The translations under genes were made by a program, and so were the position numbers. Shown here one piece after another: positions 33,358 to 42,443 of a stretch of DNA of 64,000 nucleotides. Numbering within the stretch: position 1 is the first letter of the stretch; each line of letters begins with the position of its first letter. The DNA lies in the NCBI RefSeq assembly GCF_900187385.1, contig NZ_FYEY01000001.1, forward strand, positions 4,774,001-4,838,000, in the 5' to 3' direction. Source of the stretch: Streptomyces sp. 2114.4. Lineage in GTDB: Bacteria; Actinomycetota; Actinomycetes; Streptomycetales; Streptomycetaceae. The notes below the pieces were generated by a model that was not told the DNA's origin, made no database searches, and was given only the letters and a program-made list of their open reading frames with translations.

Positions 33358-33933
33358 TCAGACGTTGACGCCGAAGTCCTGCGCGATGCCGACGAGGCCC
33401 GAGGCGTAGCCCTGGCCCACCGCGCGGAACTTCCACTCCGCGCCGTTGCGGTACAGCTCGCCGAAGACCATGGCGGTCTCGGTGGCCGCGTCCTCGCTGA
33501 GGTCGTAGCGGGCGATCTCGGTGCCACCGGCCTGGTTGACGATGCGGATGAACGCGTTGCGCACCTGGCCGAAGTTCTGGCTGCGGTTCTCGGCGTCGTA
33601 GATCGAGACCGGGAAGACGATCTTGTCGATGTCGGCCGGCAGCGCCGCCAGGTTGACGTTGATCTGCTCGTCGTCGCCCTCGCCCTGGCCGGTGACGTTG
33701 TCGCCGGTGTGCACGATCGACTGGTCGGGCGTCGCCTTGTTGTTGAAGAAGACGAAGTGCTGGTCGGAGTAGACCTTGCCGTTGCCGTTGACCGCGATGG
33801 CGCTCGCGTCGAGGTCGAAGTCCGTGCCGGTGGTGGTCCGGACGTCCCAGCCGAGGCCCACCGTGACGGCGGTCAGGCCCGGTGCCTCCTTGGTGAGGGA
33901 GACGTTGCCGCCCTTGGACAGGCTTACAGCCAT
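33358..33933 (-). CDS. terD: TerD family (tellurite resistance/calcium-binding stress) protein
   Basis: A 191-residue TerD-domain protein: MAVSLSKGGNVSLTKEAPGL, GLGWDVRTTTGTDFDLDASA and a VYSDQHFVFFNN block. Acidic loops (DFDLDAS, GEGDDEQ) bind calcium in family members. TerD proteins act in envelope and stress responses and occur in several copies in Streptomyces. ATG 33933 has GGGA upstream; the longer open frame is not needed. It starts opposite the ArfB-like gene. Confidence 0.95.
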   Translation of the reverse strand: MAVSLSKGGNVSLTKEAPGLTAVTVGLGWDVRTTTGTDFDLDASAIAVNGNGKVYSDQHFVFFNNKATPDQSIVHTGDNVTGQGEGDDEQINVNLAALPADIDKIVFPVSIYDAENRSQNFGQVRNAFIRIVNQAGGTEIARYDLSEDAATETAMVFGELYRNGAEWKFRAVGQGYASGLVGIAQDFGVNV

Positions 33934-34136
33934 GGGAAGTCCCTTTCCTTGTCGACTCGTCGAAGCGTCGGGCTCCGTACTGCGGACGAAGCTACCGTCA
34001 CCCACCACAACGCCATCAGAGGTCCGGGAGGTTCCAGCTCTCTTTACTTTCTTTGCCGAATCCTGATGCCGGATGTGCCGCAATGGACCAGGAAAAGCGG
34101 GTGACGGGTCCCGTGGCGCGCGAGATCATAGGACGC

Positions 34137-34565
34137 ATGTCCGGGCCCCATGTCATCCGCGGTGCGGTCGTCCTTCCCGAGGCCGAGCTCGTCTGGCGGT
34201 TCTCGCGCTCCTCGGGTCCGGGCGGCCAGCACGTCAACACCAGCGACAGCCAGGTCGAGCTGCGCTTCGACCTCGGCAGGACGCAGGCGCTGCCGCCGGT
34301 GTGGAAGGAGCGCGCCCTGGAGCGGCTGGCGGGCCGGCTGACCGACGGCGTGCTGTCCGTACGGGCCTCGGAGCACCGCTCCCAGTGGCGCAACCGCGAG
34401 ACCGCCGCCGTCCGGCTGGCCGCGCTGCTGGCCGAGGCCACGGCGCCGCCGCCCAAGCCGCGCCGCAAGTCGCGGATCCCACGGGGCATCAACGAGCGGC
34501 GGCTGCGGGAGAAGAAGCAGCGCGGCGACACCAAGCGCGGCCGCTCGGGCCGCGACTGGGGCTGA
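34137..34565 (+). CDS. arfB: ArfB-like aminoacyl(peptidyl)-tRNA hydrolase (YaeJ family)
   Basis: A 142-residue protein with the release-factor GGQ motif (SSGPGGQHVNTSDSQVELRF) and a basic C-terminal tail (RRKSRIPRGINERRLREKKQRG) that in ArfB enters the mRNA channel of stalled ribosomes. It lacks the stop-codon-recognition domains of RF1/RF2. ATG 34137 is preferred to the upstream frame because the protein then starts at MSGPHVIRGAVVLPEAEL, the usual family start. Confidence 0.92.
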   Translation: MSGPHVIRGAVVLPEAELVWRFSRSSGPGGQHVNTSDSQVELRFDLGRTQALPPVWKERALERLAGRLTDGVLSVRASEHRSQWRNRETAAVRLAALLAEATAPPPKPRRKSRIPRGINERRLREKKQRGDTKRGRSGRDWG

Positions 34566-34696
34566 CCGGGCCGCAACCGGCGTTGACCGGCCCCGCGGGC
34601 GCCGTCCCCCGGCCGCCCCCGGCCCTCCCCGGCCATCCGCCCGTCCCGCAGGCATCGCCCCTGGCCGTCCCCGCTCACCCCGGCAGGGTGCGCCCC

Positions 34697-35311
34697 TCAC
34701 TCCAACTGCCGGTACTTCCCCCGGAAGTACGTCAGCGGCCCGTCGTCCTCGCTGGGCAGCGTCGTGGCCAGGACCCGCGCGATGACGAGCGTGTGATCGC
34801 CGGCCACCACCCGCTGCTCGGTACGGCACTCCATGGTGGCGAGCGCCCCGCCGATGAGCGGGGCACCGGACACCTCGCCCCGTACGAACTTGAGGTCCTC
34901 GAAGAGCAGCCGGTCGCTGATCCGCCCCTTCATCGCGAACCGGCCGGCGATCTGCCGCTGATGCCCCGAGAGCACCGACACGGCCCACAGCGGCTGCAGC
35001 GCCAGCAGGTCGTCCATCCGTGAATCGTTGCGAACGCTCACCATCACGAGCGGCGGGTCGAGGGAGACCGACAGGAATGCCGTGGCGGTCATGCCGACGT
35101 CCTCGCCGTGCGGCCCGTAGTCCGGGTCGCGGGCGGTGATCAGCACCACGCCTGCGGCGAGGCGGGACAGGGCGGCACGGAATTCGTCGTCACTCACTCC
35201 AACAGAATGCGGGATGCGCGCCCCGTCCGGCGTGGAAGTGAGGGCGACGGCGGGTGCGGAAGGGGCGGTGGGCCCGGAGGCCGCCGTATCGGCAGGGCTT
35301 TTCGTGAACAC
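34697..35311 (-). CDS. flavin reductase family protein (FMN-binding split barrel)
   Basis: A 204-residue protein. After a 35-residue Ala/Pro-rich N-terminus the flavin reductase-like domain begins (FRAALSRLAAGVVLITA, GMTATAFLSVSLDPPLVMVSV, SGAPLIGGALATMEC, GDHTLVIARVLAT). It should reduce free FMN/FAD with NAD(P)H, often for a two-component monooxygenase; no such partner is adjacent. Confidence 0.9.
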   Translation of the reverse strand: MFTKSPADTAASGPTAPSAPAVALTSTPDGARIPHSVGVSDDEFRAALSRLAAGVVLITARDPDYGPHGEDVGMTATAFLSVSLDPPLVMVSVRNDSRMDDLLALQPLWAVSVLSGHQRQIAGRFAMKGRISDRLLFEDLKFVRGEVSGAPLIGGALATMECRTEQRVVAGDHTLVIARVLATTLPSEDDGPLTYFRGKYRQLE

Positions 35312-35489
35312 GCCATAAAAGCTAACTTCGCCGGCCCGCGCCGCGCATCGGGCCCGGGGACCAGCCGCGTCCTAGGTCTGACGACGGAAGTCCGGAACAC
35401 TCGGAAATTTGCGTTCAGCAAGTGTAGAAAGAGTGAAGGCGAGCTCCCGTGGCGGGTTTATGGAAGATCGCCAAACACCCTTCGGGCTT

Positions 35490-35505
35490 TGTGACTTGAG
35501 TCACA
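35490..35505. promoter_or_regulatory. Crp-like binding site upstream of cdgB
   Basis: TGTGA-CTTGAG-TCACA matches the Crp consensus TGTGA-N6-TCACA at every fixed base. It lies 120 bases upstream of the chosen cdgB start. Streptomyces has a Crp homologue active in development and antibiotic control. Confidence 0.7.
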
Positions 35506-35535
35506 GGAGGCGCTAATTGTTGACCCTGTGTACCG

Positions 35536-35550
35536 AGTGAACAGCTCACT
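35536..35550. promoter_or_regulatory. BldD-like box upstream of cdgB
   Basis: AGTGA-N5-TCACT fits the BldD pattern AGTGA(n)TCAC, with a further GTGATTCAGTGA just downstream. cdgB is a known BldD target in S. coelicolor, which supports the assignment. Confidence 0.65.
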
Positions 35551-35624
35551 GTGATTCAGTGAGCGTGGAATCGGACGACAAAGAATCGTGGAGTTTGCTG
35601 TCGAGGTCTCAGGGAGAGCGAGCG

Positions 35625-37301
35625 ATGGAGACCGAGTCGGAGCCATACGTCCGTCTTGCGACCCTGCGGCAGCTGCACCAAGTGGTCGCCGAGCTGAATA
35701 CCGCACGTAGTCTCGCGGACACCTTGCAGACGGTCGCCGACGGTGCGATCAACGGGCTCGGCTACGAGCTGGCCGCGGTCAACCTCGTCCGCCCCGACGG
35801 CGATCTCGTGGTCGCCGCGGTCGCCGGCAGCGCGGGCGCCGAGGCGCTGATGGCCGGGCGGGCCGGTTCCCGCACCTCCTGGGAGCGCCGGCTGGCCATG
35901 GGCGAGCGCTGGGGCGACCTGGTCTTCATCCCGCACACCGAGGGCTGGGTGCTCGATGACGACGACGTACCGCAGTGGCACACGGCCGGGCCCGTGCCCC
36001 GCTTCCCCGACGAGTGGCACCCCATGGACCGCCTCTTCGCGCCCATGTACACCGCGTCCAACGGCGGCGGCGATCTGCTGGGAGTGATCTCCGTCGACCG
36101 GCCGCGCAACGGCCGGCGGCCCGGCCCCTGGGGCCAGGAAGCCCTGCAGATGTACGCCTTCCAGTCCGCCATCGCGATCAGCAACGCCCGGCTGCGGGCG
36201 AACATGCAGCGCGCCCTGGTCCGGCTGGAGCGCGAGCAGCAGGCGCTGCGCGCCAGCGAGGAGAGCTTCCGGCAGGCCTTCGAGTACGCGCCGAGCGGGA
36301 TGGCCGTGGCCGAAATGGGCGGGGACCAGCACGGGCGGCTGCTACGCACCAACGACGCGCTGTGCCGGCTGCTGGGCCGCCCGGCCTCCGGGATGCGCCG
36401 CTACTCCTTCTCCGACCTGGTCCACCCCGAGGACATCGGCACGCTGCTGCGCACCTCCGCCGAGGGCGGCCGCGCCGAGCTGCGGCTGGCCCGCCGGGAC
36501 GGCACCTACGTGTGGGTCTCGCTGCGCAACTCCGTCGTCGCCGACACCGCCGACGGGCCGCGCTTCCTGCTCACCCATGTCGAGGACATCGAGGAGCGCA
36601 AGCGGCACGAGCTGCAGCTCGCGCACCGCGCCAGCCACGATTCGCTGACCGGACTGCCCAACAGCGCGGAGCTGCGGGCCCGGCTCGGCGCCCGGCTGTG
36701 CGCCCGCACGCCCGGCTCGATGGCGGACGCCTACGCCTCCTCGCGCGTCCTGCACACCGATCCCCACGAGGCGCCCGGCTTCCGGCCGGACGGCAAGGAG
36801 CCGTTCGACGGGCTCGACGGCTTCGAGGGCGGGCCCCCGGCCCCGTTCGACCACCACGTCCACCTCGTCGCCCCCGCGGACGGGCCGGCCGACGACGGCT
36901 CCAAGGGGCTCGCGGTCCTCTTCTGCGATCTCGACGGCTTCAAGTCGATCAACGACCGCTTCGGGCACAACACCGGCGATGCGGTGCTGATCGAGGTCGC
37001 CCGCCGGCTGACCAGCGGCGTCCGGGACGGCGATACGGTCGCCCGGCTCGGCGGCGACGAGTTCGTGGTGCTCGCCGACGGTCTCGGCACCGCCGACGCC
37101 CAGGATCTCGCGGTCCGGCTGCGGAACGCGATCATCCCGCCGATCCGGGTGGAGGGCCGGGCGGTCCGGGTGGGCGCCAGCTTCGGCATCGGCTGGGCGA
37201 GCTGCGGGATGACGGCCGAGGAAGTGCTGGAGTCGGCCGATCAGCGGATGTACGTCGAAAAGCGCTCCCGCTCGAAGGCGAACCGGCGGGCGGCCGGGTG
37301 A
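35625..37301 (+). CDS. cdgB: diguanylate cyclase CdgB-like (GAF-PAS-GGDEF)
   Basis: A 558-residue cytoplasmic c-di-GMP synthase. An N-terminal GAF-like domain (RLATLRQLHQVVAELNTARS onward) is followed by a PAS/PAC domain (EESFRQAFEYAPSGMAV, RRDGTYVWVSL) and a GGDEF domain. The active site is intact, ARLGGDEFVVLADG near residue 475, with the inhibitory I-site RDGD five residues before it. A Pro/Asp-rich insertion of about 65 residues interrupts the start of the cyclase domain. ATG 35625 (AGGGAGAG upstream) is preferred to GTG 35559, which would overlap the BldD-like region. It controls development through BldD in relatives. Confidence 0.9.
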   Translation: METESEPYVRLATLRQLHQVVAELNTARSLADTLQTVADGAINGLGYELAAVNLVRPDGDLVVAAVAGSAGAEALMAGRAGSRTSWERRLAMGERWGDLVFIPHTEGWVLDDDDVPQWHTAGPVPRFPDEWHPMDRLFAPMYTASNGGGDLLGVISVDRPRNGRRPGPWGQEALQMYAFQSAIAISNARLRANMQRALVRLEREQQALRASEESFRQAFEYAPSGMAVAEMGGDQHGRLLRTNDALCRLLGRPASGMRRYSFSDLVHPEDIGTLLRTSAEGGRAELRLARRDGTYVWVSLRNSVVADTADGPRFLLTHVEDIEERKRHELQLAHRASHDSLTGLPNSAELRARLGARLCARTPGSMADAYASSRVLHTDPHEAPGFRPDGKEPFDGLDGFEGGPPAPFDHHVHLVAPADGPADDGSKGLAVLFCDLDGFKSINDRFGHNTGDAVLIEVARRLTSGVRDGDTVARLGGDEFVVLADGLGTADAQDLAVRLRNAIIPPIRVEGRAVRVGASFGIGWASCGMTAEEVLESADQRMYVEKRSRSKANRRAAG

Positions 37302-37678
37302 GCCGCGGGCGGAGCGGCCGGCGCCGGCGGGTGGCCGGGTCGCTCCCGTCGCCCGGGGGTGCCCCGTCGCCCGTAGCGCCCTGTCGCCCGTAGCGCCCCC
37401 GTTGGCCGGAGCTCCCGCCGCCCGGGGCGCCCGCCTCGCCCCGGGCCGGATGCCGCGTATCTCACACCCGGCATCCCACGGCCCCCACACCAGCAGTTCA
37501 CCGATCCGTAGCGATCTTGTGGCCCTTCGGGCTCGGTGTGCGCAGGCCCTGAGGGGGTAGGCTGCGCCGATGCGGCGCGGTGCCGCCGGGGGCCCGCCAG
37601 ACCAGTTCGCGCGGCAGACGACAGCGCACGCGGGAAGACGCGTCCAGACGCGCACAGATCGCTTGGGAGTGACACGGA
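37302..37678. other. intergenic stretch after cdgB
   Basis: About 375 GC-rich bases with short direct repeats (CGCCCGTAGCGCCC twice, near 37370-37400). Open frames are shadows. GGGAGTGACACGG before 37679 is the ribosome region of the next gene. No clear terminator or promoter is assigned. Confidence 0.45.
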
Positions 37679-38602
37679 ATGACGGCCGGCAACAACGGCG
37701 CGGACACGCCGGAGAACGACGACCCGTTCGGCTACCTCTACCGCTCGGAAGGCGGCGAGGGCGGCGCATCGGGCCCGTCGGGCGACGGTGCGGCGGCGCG
37801 GCAGCCCGGTGTCCCGCGTACCTCCTACAACCAGGTGCGGGCGGTCGGCCAGCGCCAGTACGGACAGCAGGCCCCGCAGCAGGTGACCTACGGGCAGCAG
37901 AACGCCCACTACGCCGCGCCGGAAACGCTGCCCGGCGGGGACCGCGCGCGTCCGGGCGCGGGCCCGGGCAACGGCGGCGGCCAGGAGCCGCGCCGTGGCC
38001 GCAATGGCCTGCTGATAGGCGCCGTCGCCGTCGTCGCGGTGGTCTGCATAGGCATCGGCGTCGCGATGCTCACCAACGGCAAGAACTCCCAGGACGACAC
38101 CGCGGGCAAGTCGGAGCCGTCGGCCGGTGGCAAGGTGCACCCCGGTGGCAAGCCCAAGAAGCCCGCTCCCGGCAAGCTGCCCGCCCAGGACGCCGGCAGC
38201 CTGCGGCTCGACGGCGGGGCGACCACGGCCAAGGACGTGCCCGGCGCCCGCTCGGACGGCGGCACGTATGTGGCGGGTATGAACACCCCTGGCGCGTCGG
38301 CCACGTGGAGTGTCGATGTGCCCCGGTCCGGCGACTACACGCTCTTCGTCGGCTACGGCGTACCGGGCAAGGACGCCGACTCCTCGCTGACCATCAACGG
38401 CCAGCCGCGCTCGACGAAGCTGAACATGGAGAACTTCGCGGGGGCGAAGGAAGGCGAGTGGGACAAGGGCTGGACCCGTACCTTCGCCTGGATCCAGCTG
38501 AACAAGGGCACGAACACCATCAAGATCTCGTGCGAGCAGGGCAACAAGTGCGACTTCAACCTGGACAAGGTGAGCCTCAAGGCGGGCCAGGTCAAGCGCT
38601 GA
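37679..38602 (+). CDS. membrane-anchored carbohydrate-binding (CBM35/CBM6-like) protein
   Basis: A 307-residue single-pass protein. The first 108 residues are a Gln/Gly/Pro-rich cytoplasmic stretch; a helix follows (LLIGAVAVVAVVCIGIGVAML), then a Lys/Pro/Gly linker, then a C-terminal beta-sandwich like CBM35/CBM6 (LRLDGGATTAKDVPGARSDG, YTLFVGYGVPG, LNKGTNTIKISCEQG). It probably displays a sugar-binding domain outside the membrane. In relatives it sits between cdgB and sugar-metabolism genes, as here. A strong terminator follows. Confidence 0.82.
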   Translation: MTAGNNGADTPENDDPFGYLYRSEGGEGGASGPSGDGAAARQPGVPRTSYNQVRAVGQRQYGQQAPQQVTYGQQNAHYAAPETLPGGDRARPGAGPGNGGGQEPRRGRNGLLIGAVAVVAVVCIGIGVAMLTNGKNSQDDTAGKSEPSAGGKVHPGGKPKKPAPGKLPAQDAGSLRLDGGATTAKDVPGARSDGGTYVAGMNTPGASATWSVDVPRSGDYTLFVGYGVPGKDADSSLTINGQPRSTKLNMENFAGAKEGEWDKGWTRTFAWIQLNKGTNTIKISCEQGNKCDFNLDKVSLKAGQVKR

Positions 38603-38637
38603 CGACGGCCGGGCCGGCGACGGTCCGGTAGGTGCCG

Positions 38638-38685
38638 ACGGTGTGCCGCAGGGAAGAACGGTCCCCGCGGCACACCGTTTTCGTT
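38638..38685 (+). terminator. intrinsic terminator
   Basis: Arms ACGGTGTGCCGC (38638-38649) and GCGGCACACCGT (38667-38678) are perfect, and TTTTCGTT follows on the plus strand. It ends the carbohydrate-binding protein transcript. Confidence 0.85.
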
Positions 38686-38785
38686 GGGCGATTGCAGTGG
38701 GGCGATCGCAGGTGGGTGTGCGCGTGCGCCGTCCGATGCCTGCCGTGGAGCGCCGTCCGGCCGTGGTGGGCCGGTGCGTTGCTGC

Positions 38786-39724
38786 TCAGCGGGCCGGGCC
38801 GGACGGGGGGTGAGCGCTCGTCACCACCACCCGCGCCAGCAGCTCTTCATACGTCGCCGCGTCGAACTCGCCCGCCGCCGGGGCGCGTACGGTCGCGGCG
38901 GACAGAGCCACCGCACGGGCCAGCCGGTCCGGCCAGGGCAGCTCCTCCACCAGCCCCGACAGCAGACCGGCCACCGCCGAGTCGCCGGCGCCCGTCGGGT
39001 TGCCGGCGATCCGCTGTGGCGGCGCGGCCTGCCAGGCGCCGTCGGCGGTGACCGCGAGCATGCCGTCCGGGCCCAGTGAGGCGGCGACCGCATGGGCGCC
39101 GCGGCGGCGGGCGTCGCGGGCGGCGCGCAGCGGTTCGGTGCTGCCGGTGAGGGCGGCGAGTTCGTCGGCGTTGGGCTTGGCGAGGTCGGGGCGGGCGGCC
39201 AGGCCCCGGCGCAGCGGTTCGCCGCTGGTGTCCAGCAGGACCGGGACGCCGGCGCTGCGCGCGGCCCGGGTGAGCCGGGCGTAGACGTCGACCGGGACGC
39301 CCGGCGGCAGGCTGCCGCACAGCGCCACCGCCCGCGCCTCGCCCAGCAGTTCGCGGTAGGTGCCGAGGAAGGTGTCCCATTCGGCGGGGGTGACGATGGG
39401 GCCCGGCTCGTTGAGCTGGGTGGTGTCCCCGCTGCTCGCGTCGGCGACGGCGACGGTGCGGCGGGTGGCGCCGCCGACCGGGACCAGTGCGTCGGTGACG
39501 TCGGTCTCGGCGAGCAGCGCGCGCAGCGCCTCGCCGGTGCCGCCGCCCGCGAAGCCGGTGGCGACCGTGCGGTGGCCGAGGGCGGCCAGCACCCGGGCGA
39601 CGTTCAGGCCTTTGCCGCCGGGGCGTTCGGACACCTCGGTGATCCGGTTCGTGGCGTGGGGTTGGAGCCGGGGAACGCGGTAGGTGATGTCCAGGGCGGC
39701 GTTCAGCGTGACCGTGAGGATCAT
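38786..39724 (-). CDS. PfkB-family hexose kinase (1-phosphofructokinase-like)
   Basis: A 312-residue sugar kinase. The N-terminal MILTVTLNAALDITYRV and RPGGKGLNVARVLAALG are the PfkB substrate-binding signature of the FruK/LacC group. The ATP and catalytic-base motif is NPTGAGDSAVAGLL. It may phosphorylate fructose-1-P, tagatose-6-P or a related hexose phosphate. No fructose PTS gene is adjacent; the nagA-ROK pair upstream on the same strand points to amino-sugar catabolism, so the exact substrate is open. Confidence 0.88.
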   Translation of the reverse strand: MILTVTLNAALDITYRVPRLQPHATNRITEVSERPGGKGLNVARVLAALGHRTVATGFAGGGTGEALRALLAETDVTDALVPVGGATRRTVAVADASSGDTTQLNEPGPIVTPAEWDTFLGTYRELLGEARAVALCGSLPPGVPVDVYARLTRAARSAGVPVLLDTSGEPLRRGLAARPDLAKPNADELAALTGSTEPLRAARDARRRGAHAVAASLGPDGMLAVTADGAWQAAPPQRIAGNPTGAGDSAVAGLLSGLVEELPWPDRLARAVALSAATVRAPAAGEFDAATYEELLARVVVTSAHPPSGPAR

Positions 39725-39987
39725 GGTCGCCCCTCCGGGCAGTCATGGCCGGGCGGCCGGGCGTCGGGCCACCGCGCGCGGCGGTGGCATACGGACAAGT
39801 GCGCGAGCGATCATGCCATCGCTGGTGGTCGTTGGCCCAGACCCGGCCCGCTCCCGGGTGTACCGGAGCCGCCGGAGGCCCGTCAGCCGACCGTGTCCCT
39901 GACCGCCGCCCTGCCCCTGACCGGCCGTCCCGCCGGGCGTTACGCCCGCCGCCGCTGCCCGGCGCCGGGCAGCCGCCCCGCCCGGCG

Positions 39988-41199
39988 TCAGGCCCCCTTC
40001 GGGCGCACCACCCACTCGCCCCGGCGCATGACCCCCACCAGCTCGTACGCCGCGTCCAGCACCACCAGGTCGGCGTCCTTGCCGGTCTGCAGGGAGCCGG
40101 TCCGGTCGTCGATGCCCAGGAGGCGGGCCGGGGTGGCCGAAAGCGCCTGTACGGCCTGGCCGACCGTCAGGCCGTCGAGGGTGACCGCGCGCCGGAAGGC
40201 CCGGTCCAGGGTGAGGGTGGAGCCGGCGATCGAACCGGCCGTGGGGCCCGAGCTGATCCGCGCGACACCGTCCTTGACCTCGACCTGCATCGGGCCGAGC
40301 GGATACATCCCGTCGTTCATCCCGGCCGCGCCCATGGCGTCGGTGATGAACGCGACCCGTCCGGCGCCGGCCTCACGGACCGCCAGCTGCAGGATCGCCG
40401 GGTGCAGATGGGTGCCGTCGTTGATGAGCTCGACGGTGATCCGCTCGTCCTCCAGGAGGGCCGCGACCGGGCCCGGCGCGCGGTGGCCCAGCGGGGGCAT
40501 CGCATTGAAGAGGTGGGTGGCGACGGTGGCGCCGGCCTCGATGGCCCGGCGCGTGGCGTCGTAGTCGGAATCGGTGTGGCCGAGGGCGGCGATCACCCCG
40601 GCGTCGGCCAGCAGCCGTACGGACTCCAGGCCGCCGGGCAGTTCGGGAGCGACGGTCATCATCGACGCGGTGCCGTGCGCGGCGTCGAGCAGTTTGCGGA
40701 CGTCGGCCGGGTCCGGATCGCGCAGCAGCTCCGGCTGGTGGGCGCCACAGCGGTGCGCGGAGATGAACGGGCCCTCGAAGTGGATACCGGCCAGCTCGCC
40801 CTGCTGGATCAGCTCGGCGAGCACCGCGGCCTGCCGGGCGAGGTCGGTCAGTTCGCCGGTGACGGTGGAGGCGACCATCGAGGTGGTGCCGTGCCGGCGG
40901 TGGGTCTCGGCCACCGTCATGCACTCCTCGGGGTCGGCGGACGAGAACGAGCCGCCGCCTCCGCCGTGGACGTGCATATCGACGAAGCCGGGGACGATGA
41001 GGTGGTCCGTCAGGTCCACCACCCGTCCGGCCACCGCCTCGTCCAGATCGGCCTCCCGGCTGTGCACGTCGCCGATCCGGCCGCCCTCGACGGTGATCCG
41101 GCCGGGCTCGACGACGCCGGACGGCCGGGCGATCCGGGCGCCGGTCAGTACGGTGCGTCCGGGGTCCGAGGGCCGCTGCGCAAACTGTTGCCGTGCCAT
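39988..41199 (-). CDS. nagA: N-acetylglucosamine-6-phosphate deacetylase
   Basis: A 403-residue amidohydrolase-fold enzyme that converts GlcNAc-6-P to GlcN-6-P. Motifs are VPGFVDMHVHGGGGGSF (metal His pair), HFEGPFISAHRCGAH (catalytic Glu), LGHTDSDYDA, LFNAMPPLGHR and VAFITDAMGAAGM (Asp). ATG 41199 overlaps the stop of the ROK kinase (TGATG), so kinase and deacetylase are made together: phosphorylation then deacetylation of GlcNAc. Start chosen at MARQQFAQRP. Confidence 0.93.
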   Translation of the reverse strand: MARQQFAQRPSDPGRTVLTGARIARPSGVVEPGRITVEGGRIGDVHSREADLDEAVAGRVVDLTDHLIVPGFVDMHVHGGGGGSFSSADPEECMTVAETHRRHGTTSMVASTVTGELTDLARQAAVLAELIQQGELAGIHFEGPFISAHRCGAHQPELLRDPDPADVRKLLDAAHGTASMMTVAPELPGGLESVRLLADAGVIAALGHTDSDYDATRRAIEAGATVATHLFNAMPPLGHRAPGPVAALLEDERITVELINDGTHLHPAILQLAVREAGAGRVAFITDAMGAAGMNDGMYPLGPMQVEVKDGVARISSGPTAGSIAGSTLTLDRAFRRAVTLDGLTVGQAVQALSATPARLLGIDDRTGSLQTGKDADLVVLDAAYELVGVMRRGEWVVRPKGA

Positions 41200-42164
41200 C
41201 AGGCGGTTACCTCCGTGGAGAGAAGATCCCAGGCGAGCAGGCCTGCGCCCAGGCACCCGGCGGCGTCACCCAGGGCCGCCGGGACGATCGAGGGGAGCCG
41301 CTGGAACGTAACGCGGCGGCGGACCGCTTCCCGCAGAGGCGTGAACAGCGTGTCGCCCGCCTCGGCGAGTCCGCCGCCGATGATCAGGGTCTGCGGGTCG
41401 AGCAGGGTGAGCCCGGTGACCAGGCCGTCGGCGAGGGCGTCCACGGCGTCGTGCCAGACGGCGCGGGCCCGCTCGTCGCCGGACTCCACGGCCTTGGCCG
41501 CGTCCGCCGCGCCGGCCTGCGGATCCTTGCAGACCGCCGCCCAGTCACGGCCGACCGCGGCGGCCGAGGCCACCGTCTCCAGACAGCCGCGCTGACCGCA
41601 GCCGCAGACGCGTCCGCCGGGCCGTACGACGATGTGGCCGATCTCTCCCGCGCTGCCGTGCGCGCCGGCCTCGATCCGGCCGCCGATGCCGATGGCGCCC
41701 GCGATCCCGGTGCCCAGCGGGACGAACAGGAACCGCTCGGTGCCCCGCCCGGCACCGATCCGGCCCTCGGCCAGACCGCCGGTGCGGACATCGTGGCCGA
41801 GGGCGACCGGCACCCCGCCGAGCCGTTCGGACAGCAGCGCCCGCATCGGGACGTCCCGCCAGCCGAGGTTCGCGGCGTAGACGGCGGTGCCCGAGCGCTC
41901 GTCGACGATGCCGGGGACGGCGACGCCGGCCGCCGCCGCGGGGACGCCGAAGCGGGCCGCGCCCAGGTCACGCAGCTCGGCGGCGAAGCCGAGGACGGCC
42001 TCGACCACCGCGTCGGGGCCCCGCTCCCGGCCCGTGGGGCGCCGTGCCTCGTACAGCAGCACGGGAGGACCGGTGGCGGTCTCCCCGGAAGGCGCCGTGT
42101 CCACCCCTACGAGGGCGGCCTTCATACCGGTGCCGCCCACATCAAGGGCGATGACGTGTCTCAC
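41199..42164 (-). CDS. ROK-family sugar kinase (probable N-acetylglucosamine kinase)
   Basis: A 321-residue ROK kinase. The phosphate loop is IALDVGGTGMKAALVG, the ROK zinc site is GEIGHIVVRPGGRVCGCGQRGCLE, and the sugar site includes GTGIAGAIGIGG. There is no N-terminal helix-turn-helix, so it is a kinase, not a NagC/Mlc repressor. Coupling to nagA makes GlcNAc or a related amino sugar the likely substrate; glucose is an alternative. The start is GTG, with a DasR-like site about 30 bases upstream. Confidence 0.9.
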   Translation of the reverse strand: MRHVIALDVGGTGMKAALVGVDTAPSGETATGPPVLLYEARRPTGRERGPDAVVEAVLGFAAELRDLGAARFGVPAAAAGVAVPGIVDERSGTAVYAANLGWRDVPMRALLSERLGGVPVALGHDVRTGGLAEGRIGAGRGTERFLFVPLGTGIAGAIGIGGRIEAGAHGSAGEIGHIVVRPGGRVCGCGQRGCLETVASAAAVGRDWAAVCKDPQAGAADAAKAVESGDERARAVWHDAVDALADGLVTGLTLLDPQTLIIGGGLAEAGDTLFTPLREAVRRRVTFQRLPSIVPAALGDAAGCLGAGLLAWDLLSTEVTA

Positions 42165-42191
42165 GGGAACAGTTTCGCGCGATCCGCCCCG

Positions 42192-42207
42192 AAAGGTCTA
42201 GTCCACT
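42192..42207. promoter_or_regulatory. DasR-responsive element (dre) upstream of the ROK-nagA operon
   Basis: AAAGGTCTAGTCCACT matches the dre consensus (ACTGGTCTAGTCCACT type) at 14 of 16 positions. DasR represses GlcNAc uptake and catabolism genes in Streptomyces until GlcN-6-P accumulates. A weaker dre-like sequence (GGTGGTGTAGACCTTG) lies at 42290-42305, nearer the divergent sugar-binding gene. Confidence 0.75.
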
Positions 42208-42443
42208 CACCGATCGGATCACCCGGAGGGACTGTCCGGAGGGAGCTCACAGGGAGGGGCCCGACGGCCTGCGCCTCCGCGAAACGGGGGGTGGTGTAGA
42301 CCTTGTAAAGGCCGCGGGGGAGACTCGGGTATGAACAGCGGGCCCGGCCCGCTGTTCATGCCGTTGCAGGGGGGACCCCGCAGACGGCGGGGCCAGGCGC
42401 CCCGGCAAGCACGGATTTTCAGAACAAAGGGCGGTAAACAGCG

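Noticed and set aside
35559..35624. Longer N-terminus for CdgB from GTG 35559
   Set aside because: It has no ribosome site, it overlaps the regulatory region, and the ATG at 35625 has AGGGAGAG and matches the expected protein start.
41199..42164. ROK protein as a NagC-like repressor
   Set aside because: It lacks the N-terminal helix-turn-helix domain. It begins directly with the kinase phosphate loop.
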